Positions 26,799-34,319 of a DNA stretch of 64,000 nucleotides are shown one piece after another. Position 1 is the stretch's first letter, and each line of letters begins with the position of its first letter. The translations under genes and the position numbers were made by a program. The stretch spans positions 6,512,001 through 6,576,000 of the forward strand of contig NZ_CP109450.1 of the NCBI RefSeq assembly GCF_041438865.1, read 5' to 3'. Source of the stretch: Streptomyces sp. NBC_01471. GTDB lineage: Bacteria; Actinomycetota; Actinomycetes; Streptomycetales; Streptomycetaceae. The notes beneath the pieces are model-generated. The model ran no database searches. It worked only from the letters and a program-made list of their open reading frames with translations, and was not told where the DNA came from.

Positions 26799-27548
26799 TC
26801 AGGGCGCCTCCACCGTCACCGAGAAGGAGAACCGGTCGCCCCGGTACCGGATCCGGGCCACATCCACGACCTGCCCCGCCTCGTCGTAGGTCACCCCCGT
26901 GTAGTGCAGGATCGGCGAGAGCAGCGGAACCCGGAGCAGCTCGGCCGTCACCGGGTCCGCCAGCCGGGCCTCGATCGTGTCGGTGATCCGGCTGATCCGC
27001 ACCCCGGCCTCGTCGCGCAGGACCTTGGTCATCGGCCAGCGCTCCAGATCGCTGATCCGGACGGCGGCCGCGATCTCCGGGCGGAGCGCGTTCTCCGCCC
27101 AGTTGGTCGGCTCGCCGCTCTCGCCGTCGCAGCGCAGCCGGGTGAAGTCGACTATCTCGTCCAGACCGGGGAAGTGCTCCGACAGCTCGCCCGGCACGGG
27201 GACCGGACCGTGACTGAGCACGGTCGTCCGCTCGCCCGACTGCTGGGCGACGATCGCGTCGATCGACCCCAGCAGGCGGCGCGGAGCGCTCGGCCGTGCG
27301 CCGGGGTCGATGAAGGTGCCGCGCCGCCGGTGCCGGGTGATCAGGCCCTCGGTCTCCAGCTCCTTGAGGGCCTGGCGCATGGTGAGCACGCTGACGCGGT
27401 AGTGCCCGGCCAACTGCTCCTCGGTGGGCAGCCGCAGCGGGTCCTGCGGACGGCGGCCCAGTATCGAGGCCCGCAGCGACTGCGACACCTGGTACCAGAG
27501 GGGCAGCCGGCGGTTCAGGACCAGCGAGTCGGGCGCGAAGGCGGTCAC
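26799..27548 (-). CDS. GntR/HutC-family transcriptional regulator
   Basis: 249 aa from GTG 27548. The winged helix (LPLWYQVSQSLRASI, LPTEEQLAGHYRVSVLTMRQALKELE, RHRRRGTF) is followed by a UTRA effector domain (about 90-245) ending in YRGDRFSFSV, typical of HutC-type regulators that sense small organic acids or amino-acid breakdown products. It lies 72 bases downstream of hmgA on the same strand, so a role in aromatic amino-acid catabolism is reasonable but unproven. A CCGTACGTACGG palindrome precedes its start. Confidence 0.87.
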   Translation of the reverse strand: MTAFAPDSLVLNRRLPLWYQVSQSLRASILGRRPQDPLRLPTEEQLAGHYRVSVLTMRQALKELETEGLITRHRRRGTFIDPGARPSAPRRLLGSIDAIVAQQSGERTTVLSHGPVPVPGELSEHFPGLDEIVDFTRLRCDGESGEPTNWAENALRPEIAAAVRISDLERWPMTKVLRDEAGVRISRITDTIEARLADPVTAELLRVPLLSPILHYTGVTYDEAGQVVDVARIRYRGDRFSFSVTVEAP

Positions 27549-27556
27549 GTGGTTCT

Positions 27557-27568
27557 CCGTACGTACGG
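27557..27568. promoter_or_regulatory. Palindrome before the GntR gene
   Basis: CCGTACGTACGG, perfectly symmetric, 8 bases upstream of the GTG start; possible autoregulatory site, but short palindromes of this kind also arise by chance. Confidence 0.3.
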
Positions 27569-27620
27569 CCGGCCGGCCACTGGCACCGGACGGCGGCCGA
27601 CCGTGGTGTCCGATTATCTC

Positions 27621-28976
27621 TCAACTCTCCCAGTGCCTGGCCAGCCCCTGCCACACGTCGTCGTACCGGGCCTGCAGATGACCGGCCCCGGCCGCCTGCG
27701 CGGTCGCGGTCACCGGCCAGCGCGTCTCGAACATGAAGGCCAGTCCGTCGTCGATCTTCTGCGGCTTGAGCTCGGCGGCGCCGGCCCGCTCGAAGGTCTC
27801 CCGGTCCGGACCGTGCGCGGACATCATGTTGTGCAGGGAGCCACCCCCCGGTACGAATCCGCCCTTGCCCGCCGTCTTCGCGTCGTACGCGCCCTCGATG
27901 AGCCCCATGTACTCGCTCATCACGTTGCGGTGGAAGTACGGCGGCCGGAACGTGTCCTCGCCGACCAGCCAGCGCGGCGCGAACACCACGAAGTCGACAC
28001 CGGCGAGACCCTCGGTGTCGGACGGGGACGTCAGCACCGTGAAGATCGACGGGTCCGGGTGGTCGTAGCTGATCGACCCCAGCACATTGAACCGGTGCAG
28101 GTCGTAGACGTACGGGACATGGTTGCCGTGCCAGGCCACGACGTCCAGCGGCGAGTGGTCGTACTCCGCGGCCCAGAGATTGCCGCAGAACTTGTTGACC
28201 ACCTGGACCGGGCGCCCGTCGCCGCCGTCGTCCTCGTAGGCGGCCACCGGGGCCAGGAAGTCCCGTGCGTTGGCCAGGCCGTTGGCGCCGATCGGGCCGA
28301 GGTCGGGGAGCTGGAAGGGGCGGCCGTAGTTCTCACAGACATAGCCGCGGACCACCCCGTCCAGCAGCTCGACGCGGAACCGCACCCCGCGCGGGATCAG
28401 CGCGATCTGGCCGGGCCGTGCGCTCAGCAGCCCCAGCTCCGTACGGATGAGGAGCCCGCCGCTCTCCGGGACGATCAGCAGCTCGCCGTCGGCGTCGCTG
28501 AACACCCGGTCGGTCATGGGGGAGTTGGCGTGGTAGAGGTGCACGGCCATCCCGGAGCGCCGGCTCGCGTCGCCGTTGCCGCCCAGGGTCCACAGGCCGG
28601 CCAGGAAGTCCGTGCCCGGCGCGGGCTCGGGCAGCGGGTCCCAGCGCAGCCGGTTGGGGTCGGGGACCGTCTCGGTGAACGGCGCGCCGCGCACCGCTCC
28701 GTTGTCGATGCGCACGAAGGGCGGGTGGGCCGCGGACGGCCTGATCCGGTAGAGCCAGGAGCGCCGGTTGTGGGCGCGGGGCTCGGTGAAGGCGGAGCCG
28801 CTGAGCTGTTCCGCGTACAGCCCGAGGGGGGCGCGCTGCGGCGAGTTCCGGCCATGGGGCAGGGCGCCGGGCACTGCCTCCGTGCTGTGCTCATTACCGA
28901 AACCCGGGGAGTACACCAGGGCGTCGGCCGTCTCCCTGGCCCGCTCGATCTCTCTGGCCTGCTCGGTGGTCGTCAT
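27621..28976 (-). CDS. hmgA: Homogentisate 1,2-dioxygenase
   Basis: 451 aa from ATG 28976, with GGGAG upstream. It opens the aromatic ring of homogentisate to maleylacetoacetate in tyrosine/phenylalanine breakdown, using Fe(II). Recognised by GFGNEHSTEAVPGALPHGRN near the N terminus and the iron/active-site segments HGNHVPYVYDLHRF, PPYFHRNVMSEYMG and SAHGPDRE. Length is normal for the family. Divergent from a TetR gene; the 100-base space between them holds a long palindrome overlapping both -10 regions. Maleylacetoacetate isomerase and fumarylacetoacetase are not in this window. Confidence 0.96.
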   Translation of the reverse strand: MTTTEQAREIERARETADALVYSPGFGNEHSTEAVPGALPHGRNSPQRAPLGLYAEQLSGSAFTEPRAHNRRSWLYRIRPSAAHPPFVRIDNGAVRGAPFTETVPDPNRLRWDPLPEPAPGTDFLAGLWTLGGNGDASRRSGMAVHLYHANSPMTDRVFSDADGELLIVPESGGLLIRTELGLLSARPGQIALIPRGVRFRVELLDGVVRGYVCENYGRPFQLPDLGPIGANGLANARDFLAPVAAYEDDGGDGRPVQVVNKFCGNLWAAEYDHSPLDVVAWHGNHVPYVYDLHRFNVLGSISYDHPDPSIFTVLTSPSDTEGLAGVDFVVFAPRWLVGEDTFRPPYFHRNVMSEYMGLIEGAYDAKTAGKGGFVPGGGSLHNMMSAHGPDRETFERAGAAELKPQKIDDGLAFMFETRWPVTATAQAAGAGHLQARYDDVWQGLARHWES

Positions 28977-28998
28977 CGCTCGCTCCCGGTGCCGAAAG

Positions 28999-29022
28999 AA
29001 TCCTATGCACAACAGTAGGATT
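28999..29022. promoter_or_regulatory. TetR operator between hmgA and its divergent regulator
   Basis: AATCCTA-N10-TAGGATT, a perfect 7-bp inverted repeat. Each arm contains TAGGAT, a good Streptomyces -10 box, one per direction, so a bound repressor would block both promoters at once. Confidence 0.72.
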
Positions 29023-29077
29023 GCGCTTACCGCGCGTCAACGGGGCGAAACCGGGGGCGACCGCGCACAGGGGCATC

Positions 29078-29683
29078 ATGGAGCGCATGTCCGATCCGCA
29101 CGCGCTCCGGCGCGTCCCCGTACAGCAGCGCAGTGCCGAACGGCTGGCCCGGATACTCGACGCGTGCGCGGAAATCCTCGACGAGGACGGCTACGAGCGG
29201 CTGACCACCCGCGCCGTCGCCGCGCGGGCGGGCGTGCCCATCGGCTCCGTCTACCGGTTCTTCGGAAACAAGCGCGCGATGGTGGACGCCCTGGCGCAGC
29301 GCAATCTGGACGGCTACGCGGCCCGGATCACCGAACGGCTCACGGCGCTTCCGGCAGCGGACTGGCGCGGGGTGGTCGACGCCGTGCTGGACGAGTACCT
29401 CGCCATGCGGCGGACGGTGCCCGGCTTCGCGTTCGTGGACTTCGGCGGCCCGGCGGCACTGGACGAACCCAATCCGAAGGTCGCCGACCGTCTCACCGAG
29501 CTTCTCGCGTCCCATCTCGGCAGGGCCGCCGACGGCAGACTGCGCCGCAAGGTGCTCGTCGGTGTCGAGGCGACCGACGCGCTGCTCCAACTCGCCTTCC
29601 GCGCTGAGCCGTCGGGGGACGCCGGGCTGATCGGGGAGGTCAGGGAGCTGCTGCACGCGTATCTCGGTCCGGTACTGGACTGA
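29078..29683 (+). CDS. TetR-family regulator, divergent from hmgA
   Basis: 201 aa from ATG 29078; ATG 29087 is an alternative with GGAG three bases upstream. The N-terminal helix-turn-helix is TTRAVAARAGVPIGSVYRFFGNKRAM; the C-terminal ligand domain has the segment VDFGGPAALDEPNPKVADRL common in actinobacterial TetR proteins of aromatic catabolism. It probably represses itself and hmgA through the palindrome at 28999-29022; the inducer is likely a tyrosine-pathway intermediate (inference). Confidence 0.85.
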   Translation: MERMSDPHALRRVPVQQRSAERLARILDACAEILDEDGYERLTTRAVAARAGVPIGSVYRFFGNKRAMVDALAQRNLDGYAARITERLTALPAADWRGVVDAVLDEYLAMRRTVPGFAFVDFGGPAALDEPNPKVADRLTELLASHLGRAADGRLRRKVLVGVEATDALLQLAFRAEPSGDAGLIGEVRELLHAYLGPVLD

Positions 29684-29723
29684 GCCTGTCCGGGGGCGCT
29701 CCGCCCGGGGGCCCTGGCGCCGG

Positions 29724-29742
29724 AAAACTAACATCGCTAGTT
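29724..29742. promoter_or_regulatory. Operator upstream of ALDH-ADH operon (site A)
   Basis: AAACTAACATCGCTAGTTT, 6-bp perfect arms. Its reverse complement closely matches the reverse complement of the site at 33022-33040 (both fit AAAYTAGCRNTGYTAGTTT), pointing to the TetR encoded at 32337-32993. Confidence 0.68.
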
Positions 29743-29825
29743 TGGGCGGTGACGGTCACCGCCCGGAACCGCCCGGCACCGCGGCGGTGCGGCACAGCGA
29801 CACCGGCAGGCTCTGGAGGAGTGCG

Positions 29826-31220
29826 ATGAAGGCCCACGACGGCATGTACATCGGCGGCGAGTGGCGGCCCGCGGCGGGCCGGGACACGATCGCCGTGGTG
29901 AATCCGGCCGACGAGCAGGTCATCGGCCATGTCCCGGCCGGTACCCCGGAGGATGTCGACGCGGCGGTGCGGGCGGCCCGTGCGGCCTTCCCGGCCTGGG
30001 CGGCGACGGCGCCCGCCGAACGCGCGGCCAGGATCGGGGCCCTGCGCGATGTGCTGGTCGCGCGCCAGGACGAGATCGCGGAGACCATCACCGCCGAACT
30101 GGGCTCACCCCTGAAGTTCTCCCGGCTCGTGCACGCGGGCGTGCCCCCGCTGGTCGCCGGTTCGTACGCGGAACTGGCTGCCGCCCACCCCTTCGAGGAG
30201 ACGGTCGGCAACTCCACCGTCCTCTCCGAACCGGTCGGCGTCGTCGGTGCGATCACCCCCTGGAACTACCCGCTCCACCAGATCGTCGCGAAGGTGGCCC
30301 CGGCACTCGCCGCGGGCTGCACCGTCGTCCTGAAGCCGGCCGAGGACACCCCGCTGACGGCGCAGCTGTTCGCCGAGGCGACCGCGGATGCGGGGCTGCC
30401 CGCCGGAGTGTTCAACCTGGTCACCGGGGTCGGGCCGGTCGCGGGACAGGCGCTGGCCGGACACGACGGCGTCGACCTGGTCTCTTTCACCGGCTCCACC
30501 GCGGTCGGCCGCCAGATCGGCGCGGTCGCGGGCGCGGCGGTCAAGCGCGTCGCCCTGGAGCTCGGCGGGAAGTCCGCCAACGTCATCCTGCCGAGCGCCG
30601 ACCTGGCCAAGGCGGTGAGTGTCGGCGTCGCCAACGTCATGGGCAACTCCGGCCAGACGTGCAGCGCCTGGACCCGGATGCTGGTCCACCGCGACCAGTA
30701 CGACGAGGCGGTCGGGCTCGCTGCCGCCGCTGCCGCCAAGTACACCCCGGGCGAGCGGATGGGTCCGCTGGTCAACGCCAAACAGCTGGACCGCGTCCGC
30801 GGATACATCGAGAAGGGCGTAGAGGAGGGGGCCAGGCTCGTCGCCGGCGGCCCCGAGGCGCCCTTCGAGCGCGGGTACTACGTCAGTCCGACCGTCTTCG
30901 CCGATGTCACCCCCGACATGACCATCGCGCAGGAGGAGATCTTCGGCCCGGTCGTCTCGGTCATCGCCTATGAGGACGAGGAGGACGCCCTGCGCATCGC
31001 CAACGGCACCGTCTACGGCCTCGGGGGCGCGGTCTGGGCCGGTGAGGAGAGCGAGGCGGCGGCCTTCGCACGGCGGATGGACACCGGCCAGGTCGACATC
31101 AACGGCGGCCGCTTCAACCCGCTCGCGCCCTTCGGCGGCTACAAGCAGTCCGGCGTCGGCCGCGAGCTCGGCTCGCACGGCCTCGCCGAGTACCTCCAGA
31201 CCAAGTCCCTTCAGTTCTGA
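29826..31220 (+). CDS. NAD(P)-dependent aldehyde dehydrogenase
   Basis: 464 aa from ATG 29826, with GGAGGA upstream. Oxidises an aldehyde to the acid. Cofactor region TPWNYPLHQIVAKVAPALAAG and FTGSTAVG, general base Glu245 (LELGGK) and nucleophile Cys279 (NSGQTCSA) are all present, as is the EIFGPVVSVI segment. It is the first gene of an operon with the alcohol dehydrogenase 17 bases downstream: together they could take an alcohol through the aldehyde to an acid that the nearby acyl-CoA enzymes process. Controlled, by inference, through the palindrome 84 bases upstream. Confidence 0.93.
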   Translation: MKAHDGMYIGGEWRPAAGRDTIAVVNPADEQVIGHVPAGTPEDVDAAVRAARAAFPAWAATAPAERAARIGALRDVLVARQDEIAETITAELGSPLKFSRLVHAGVPPLVAGSYAELAAAHPFEETVGNSTVLSEPVGVVGAITPWNYPLHQIVAKVAPALAAGCTVVLKPAEDTPLTAQLFAEATADAGLPAGVFNLVTGVGPVAGQALAGHDGVDLVSFTGSTAVGRQIGAVAGAAVKRVALELGGKSANVILPSADLAKAVSVGVANVMGNSGQTCSAWTRMLVHRDQYDEAVGLAAAAAAKYTPGERMGPLVNAKQLDRVRGYIEKGVEEGARLVAGGPEAPFERGYYVSPTVFADVTPDMTIAQEEIFGPVVSVIAYEDEEDALRIANGTVYGLGGAVWAGEESEAAAFARRMDTGQVDINGGRFNPLAPFGGYKQSGVGRELGSHGLAEYLQTKSLQF

Positions 31221-31237
31221 GCCCGGGAGCACCGCAC

Positions 31238-32320
31238 ATGGTCCGCGCCGCTGTCCTGTCCGCCATCGGTTCCCCTCTGGAGATCACCGGCATCGAACTG
31301 CCCGAACCCGGCCCCGGCCAGGTCCGGGTCCGGCTCGCCGCCGCCGGGGTCTGCCACTCCGATCTCTCCCTGGCCAACGGCACCATGCGGGTGCCGGTCC
31401 CCGCGGTCCTCGGCCACGAGGGCGCCGGCACCGTCCTCTCCGTGGGGGAGGGCGTCACCCATGTCGCCCCCGGTGACGGTGTCGTCCTCAACTGGGCGCC
31501 GTCCTGCGGGAAGTGCCACGCCTGCTCGCTCGGGGAGGTGTGGCTCTGCGCCGACGCGCTGTCGGGGGCGGGCCGCGTCCACGCCCGTACCCACGAGGGC
31601 ACCGAACTCCACCCGGGCCTGAACGTCGCGGCGTTCGCCGAGGAGACGGTCGTCGCCGCGAACTGCGTGCTGCCGGTGCCCGACGGCATCCCGCTCACCG
31701 ATGCGGCGCTGCTGGGCTGTGCGGTCCTCACCGGGTACGGCGCGGTCCACCACTCGGCGCGGGTCCGCGCGGGGGAGACGGTCGCGGTCTTCGGGGCGGG
31801 CGGGGTCGGCCTCGCGACGCTGCAGTCCGCGCGGATCGCGGGTGCGTCGGCGATCATCGCCGTGGACGTCTCCCCGGCGAAGGAGGAACTGGCGCGGGCC
31901 GCGGGCGCCACCGAGTTCGTGGTGGCGTCCGAAACGACGGCCAAGGACATCCGCCGGCTGACGGGTGGCCAGGGCGTGGACGCCGCGGTCGAGTGTGTGG
32001 GCCGCGCCGTGACGATCCGTACGGCCTGGGAGTCGACACGGCGCGGCGGCCGCACGACCGTGGTCGGCATCGGCGGCAAGGACCAGCAGGTCACCTTCAA
32101 CGCCCTGGAGCTCTTCCACTGGGGCCGCACGCTCTCCGGCTGTGTCTACGGGAACTCCGATCCGGCGCAGGACCTGCCGGTGCTCGCCGGGCACATCAGG
32201 GCGGGCCGGCTCGACGTCGGAGCGATGGTGACGGAGCGGATCGGCCTGGAGGGGATCCCCGGCGCGTTCGAGAACATGCTGGCGGGCAGGGGCGGTCGGG
32301 CGCTGGTGGTCTTCGAGTAG
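31238..32320 (+). CDS. Zinc-dependent class III-like alcohol dehydrogenase
   Basis: 360 aa, 17 bases after the ALDH. MDR superfamily: catalytic zinc ligands in GVCHSD and GHEGAG, structural zinc cysteines in CGKCHACSLGEVWLC, and Rossmann motif GAGGVGLATLQSARIAGA. Closest family from memory is Rxyl_3153/AdhD-type NDMA-dependent or Zn ADH of actinobacteria. Oxidises an alcohol with NAD+ or a mycofactocin-like acceptor; substrate unknown, though the neighbouring acyl-CoA dehydrogenase suggests a medium-chain or branched alcohol. Converges on its probable repressor gene. Confidence 0.92.
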   Translation: MVRAAVLSAIGSPLEITGIELPEPGPGQVRVRLAAAGVCHSDLSLANGTMRVPVPAVLGHEGAGTVLSVGEGVTHVAPGDGVVLNWAPSCGKCHACSLGEVWLCADALSGAGRVHARTHEGTELHPGLNVAAFAEETVVAANCVLPVPDGIPLTDAALLGCAVLTGYGAVHHSARVRAGETVAVFGAGGVGLATLQSARIAGASAIIAVDVSPAKEELARAAGATEFVVASETTAKDIRRLTGGQGVDAAVECVGRAVTIRTAWESTRRGGRTTVVGIGGKDQQVTFNALELFHWGRTLSGCVYGNSDPAQDLPVLAGHIRAGRLDVGAMVTERIGLEGIPGAFENMLAGRGGRALVVFE

Positions 32321-32336
32321 CGCCCGGCCGCAGCTG

Positions 32337-32993
32337 TCAGCCGCCGTCCCGGACCGGCCGCACGGCCTCGAACTGCAGCGCCAGACCGTCCACCAGCGCC
32401 CTGAGCCCGGTCTCGAAGGCGCCGTTGTCGACCTTCTGCCGGTGCTCGGCGAGCAGATGCGCCTGGCCGAGGTGCGGATAGTCGGCCGGGTCGTAGGCCG
32501 TCTCGTCGTCGACGAAGCCGCGCGCGAAGGAGCCCAGCGCCGAGCCGGTGATGAAGTACCGCATCAGCGCCCCGATGTACGTCGCCTGGGCGGGCGGCCA
32601 CCCCGCCCGGACCATCGCGCCGAAGACCGCGTCGGCCACCCGCAGCCCCGCCGGGCGCCGTCCGGGGCCGCGGGCCAGCACCGGGACGATGTGGGGGTGG
32701 TCGCTGAGGGCTGCCCGGTAGGAGACGGCCCAGTCGTGCAGTGCGGTGCGCCAGTCGCGGCCGTCGGTCTCGTCGAACATCGACAGGTCGACCTTGGCCG
32801 AGACGGCGTCGGCGACCGCTTCGAGGATCTCGTCCTTGGTGCGGAAGTGGTTGTAGAGCGAGGGCCCGCTGACCCCCAGCTCGGCGGCGAGCCGGCGGGT
32901 GGAGACGGCGGCGAGCCCCTCGGAGTCCACGAGCGCGCTCGCGGTCGTGACGATGCGCTCCCTGCTGAGGAGGGGCTTGCGTGGGCGGGCCAT
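32337..32993 (-). CDS. TetR-family repressor of the ALDH-ADH/acyl-CoA dehydrogenase genes
   Basis: 218 aa from ATG 32993. Helix-turn-helix: RRLAAELGVSGPSLYNHFRTKDEIL; the C-terminal domain is TetR_C typical (ALMRYFITGSALGSFARGFVDD). No good ribosome site is visible before ATG 32993 or ATG 33002, so the transcript may be nearly leaderless. It is divergent from an acyl-CoA dehydrogenase; the shared space contains a palindrome also found before the ALDH gene, which makes this the likely regulator of all three transcripts (inference from matching sites). Confidence 0.87.
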   Translation of the reverse strand: MARPRKPLLSRERIVTTASALVDSEGLAAVSTRRLAAELGVSGPSLYNHFRTKDEILEAVADAVSAKVDLSMFDETDGRDWRTALHDWAVSYRAALSDHPHIVPVLARGPGRRPAGLRVADAVFGAMVRAGWPPAQATYIGALMRYFITGSALGSFARGFVDDETAYDPADYPHLGQAHLLAEHRQKVDNGAFETGLRALVDGLALQFEAVRPVRDGG

Positions 32994-33021
32994 GGCGCAC
33001 ATAGTAGGGCCTGCCACTCAG

Positions 33022-33040
33022 AAACTAGCAGTGCTAATTT
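33022..33040. promoter_or_regulatory. Operator between TetR and acyl-CoA dehydrogenase (site B)
   Basis: AAACTAGCAGTGCTAATTT, symmetric at 8 of 9 pairs. Same motif as 29724-29742. Placed 29 bases from the TetR start and 15 from the acyl-CoA dehydrogenase start, so it covers both promoters. Confidence 0.7.
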
Positions 33041-33054
33041 AAATGAGGTGCCCC

Positions 33055-34212
33055 ATGAACCTGGAGCTCAGTGAGGAGCAGTCCGCGGTACGGCGGCTCG
33101 CCGAGGACTTCGTCGCCCGGGAGATCACCCCGCACGTCGTCGAGTGGGACCGGGCGGAGAGCGTCGACCGCTCCGTGGTGCGCAAGCTCGGCGCGCTGGG
33201 CTTCCTCGGACTGACCGTGCCCGAGGAGTACGGCGGCTCCGGCGGCGACCACCTCTCGTACTGCCTGGTCACCGAGGAGCTCGGCCGTGGCGACTCGTCG
33301 GTGCGCGGCATCGTCTCCGTCTCGCTGGGCCTGGTGGCCAAGACCGTCGCGCACTGGGGCGACGAGGAGCAGAAGCGGCGCTGGCTGCCCGGTCTCACCT
33401 CCGGCGACCTCATCGGCTGTTTCGGCCTCACCGAGCCCGGCACCGGCTCCGACGCGGGCAACCTCACGACGAAGGCCGTCCGGGACGGCGGCTCCGGCGA
33501 CTACCTCATCAACGGCTCCAAGATGTTCATCACCAACGGCACCTGGGCCGATGTGGTGCTGCTCTTCGCCCGGTCCACCGATGCCCCGGGCCACCGGGGC
33601 ATCTCGGCGTTCCTGGTCCCCACCGACACCCCCGGACTCACCCGCCGCACCGTCCACGGCAAGCTCGGGCTGCGCGGCCAGGCCACGGCCGAGCTGGTCC
33701 TGGAGGACGTACGGGTCCCGGCCTCGGCGATGCTGGCACCCGAGGGCAAGGGATTCACGGTCGCCATGTCGGCGCTGGCCAAGGGGCGGATGTCGGTCGC
33801 AGCCGGCTGTGTGGGCATCGCGCAGGCGGCACTCGACTGCGCGGTGAAGTACGCCACCGAGCGCGAGCAGTTCGGCCGGACGATCGCCCACCACCAGCTC
33901 ATCCAGGAACTGATCACCGACATCGCGGTCGACGTGGACGCGGCACGGCTGCTCACCTGGCGGGTCGCCGACCTGATCGACCGCGGCGAGCCGTTCGCCA
34001 CCGAGTCCTCCAAGGCGAAGCTCTTCGCATCGGAGGCCGCCGTACGGGCCGCGAACAACGCCCTCCAGGTCTTCGGCGGCTACGGGTACATCGACGAGTA
34101 CCCGGCGGGGAAACTGCTGCGCGACGCCCGGGTGATGACGCTGTACGAGGGCACCAGCCAGATCCAGAAACTGGTCATCGGCCGCGCCCTCACCGGGGTT
34201 TCCGCCTTCTGA
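33055..34212 (+). CDS. Acyl-CoA dehydrogenase
   Basis: 385 aa from ATG 33055 with GAGGTG upstream. FAD-dependent alpha,beta-dehydrogenation of an acyl-CoA, passing electrons to ETF. Signature CFGLTEPGTGSDAGN, substrate/FAD segment MFITNGTWAD, and C-terminal FGGYGYIDEYPAGKLLRDARVMTLYEGTSQIQ with the catalytic base at Glu365, the position used by short- and branched-chain members. Transcribed alone, divergent from its TetR gene, and followed by a hairpin. Part of the ALDH/ADH-linked catabolic set. Confidence 0.94.
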   Translation: MNLELSEEQSAVRRLAEDFVAREITPHVVEWDRAESVDRSVVRKLGALGFLGLTVPEEYGGSGGDHLSYCLVTEELGRGDSSVRGIVSVSLGLVAKTVAHWGDEEQKRRWLPGLTSGDLIGCFGLTEPGTGSDAGNLTTKAVRDGGSGDYLINGSKMFITNGTWADVVLLFARSTDAPGHRGISAFLVPTDTPGLTRRTVHGKLGLRGQATAELVLEDVRVPASAMLAPEGKGFTVAMSALAKGRMSVAAGCVGIAQAALDCAVKYATEREQFGRTIAHHQLIQELITDIAVDVDAARLLTWRVADLIDRGEPFATESSKAKLFASEAAVRAANNALQVFGGYGYIDEYPAGKLLRDARVMTLYEGTSQIQKLVIGRALTGVSAF

Positions 34213-34225
34213 CCCGCTCGCCTTC

Positions 34226-34242
34226 CGGCCGGCTTCCGGCCG
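34226..34242 (+). terminator. Short hairpin after acyl-CoA dehydrogenase
   Basis: CGGCCGG-CTT-CCGGCCG, 7-bp stem with a 3-base loop, 14 bases after the stop. Confidence 0.45.
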
Positions 34243-34319
34243 TTCGGGACGCGTACCCGTGCCCGCACGGACTCCCGGAGCCGGCCCCTGCTGACTGGCC
34301 CCTGCTCACCCGTCCCTGC

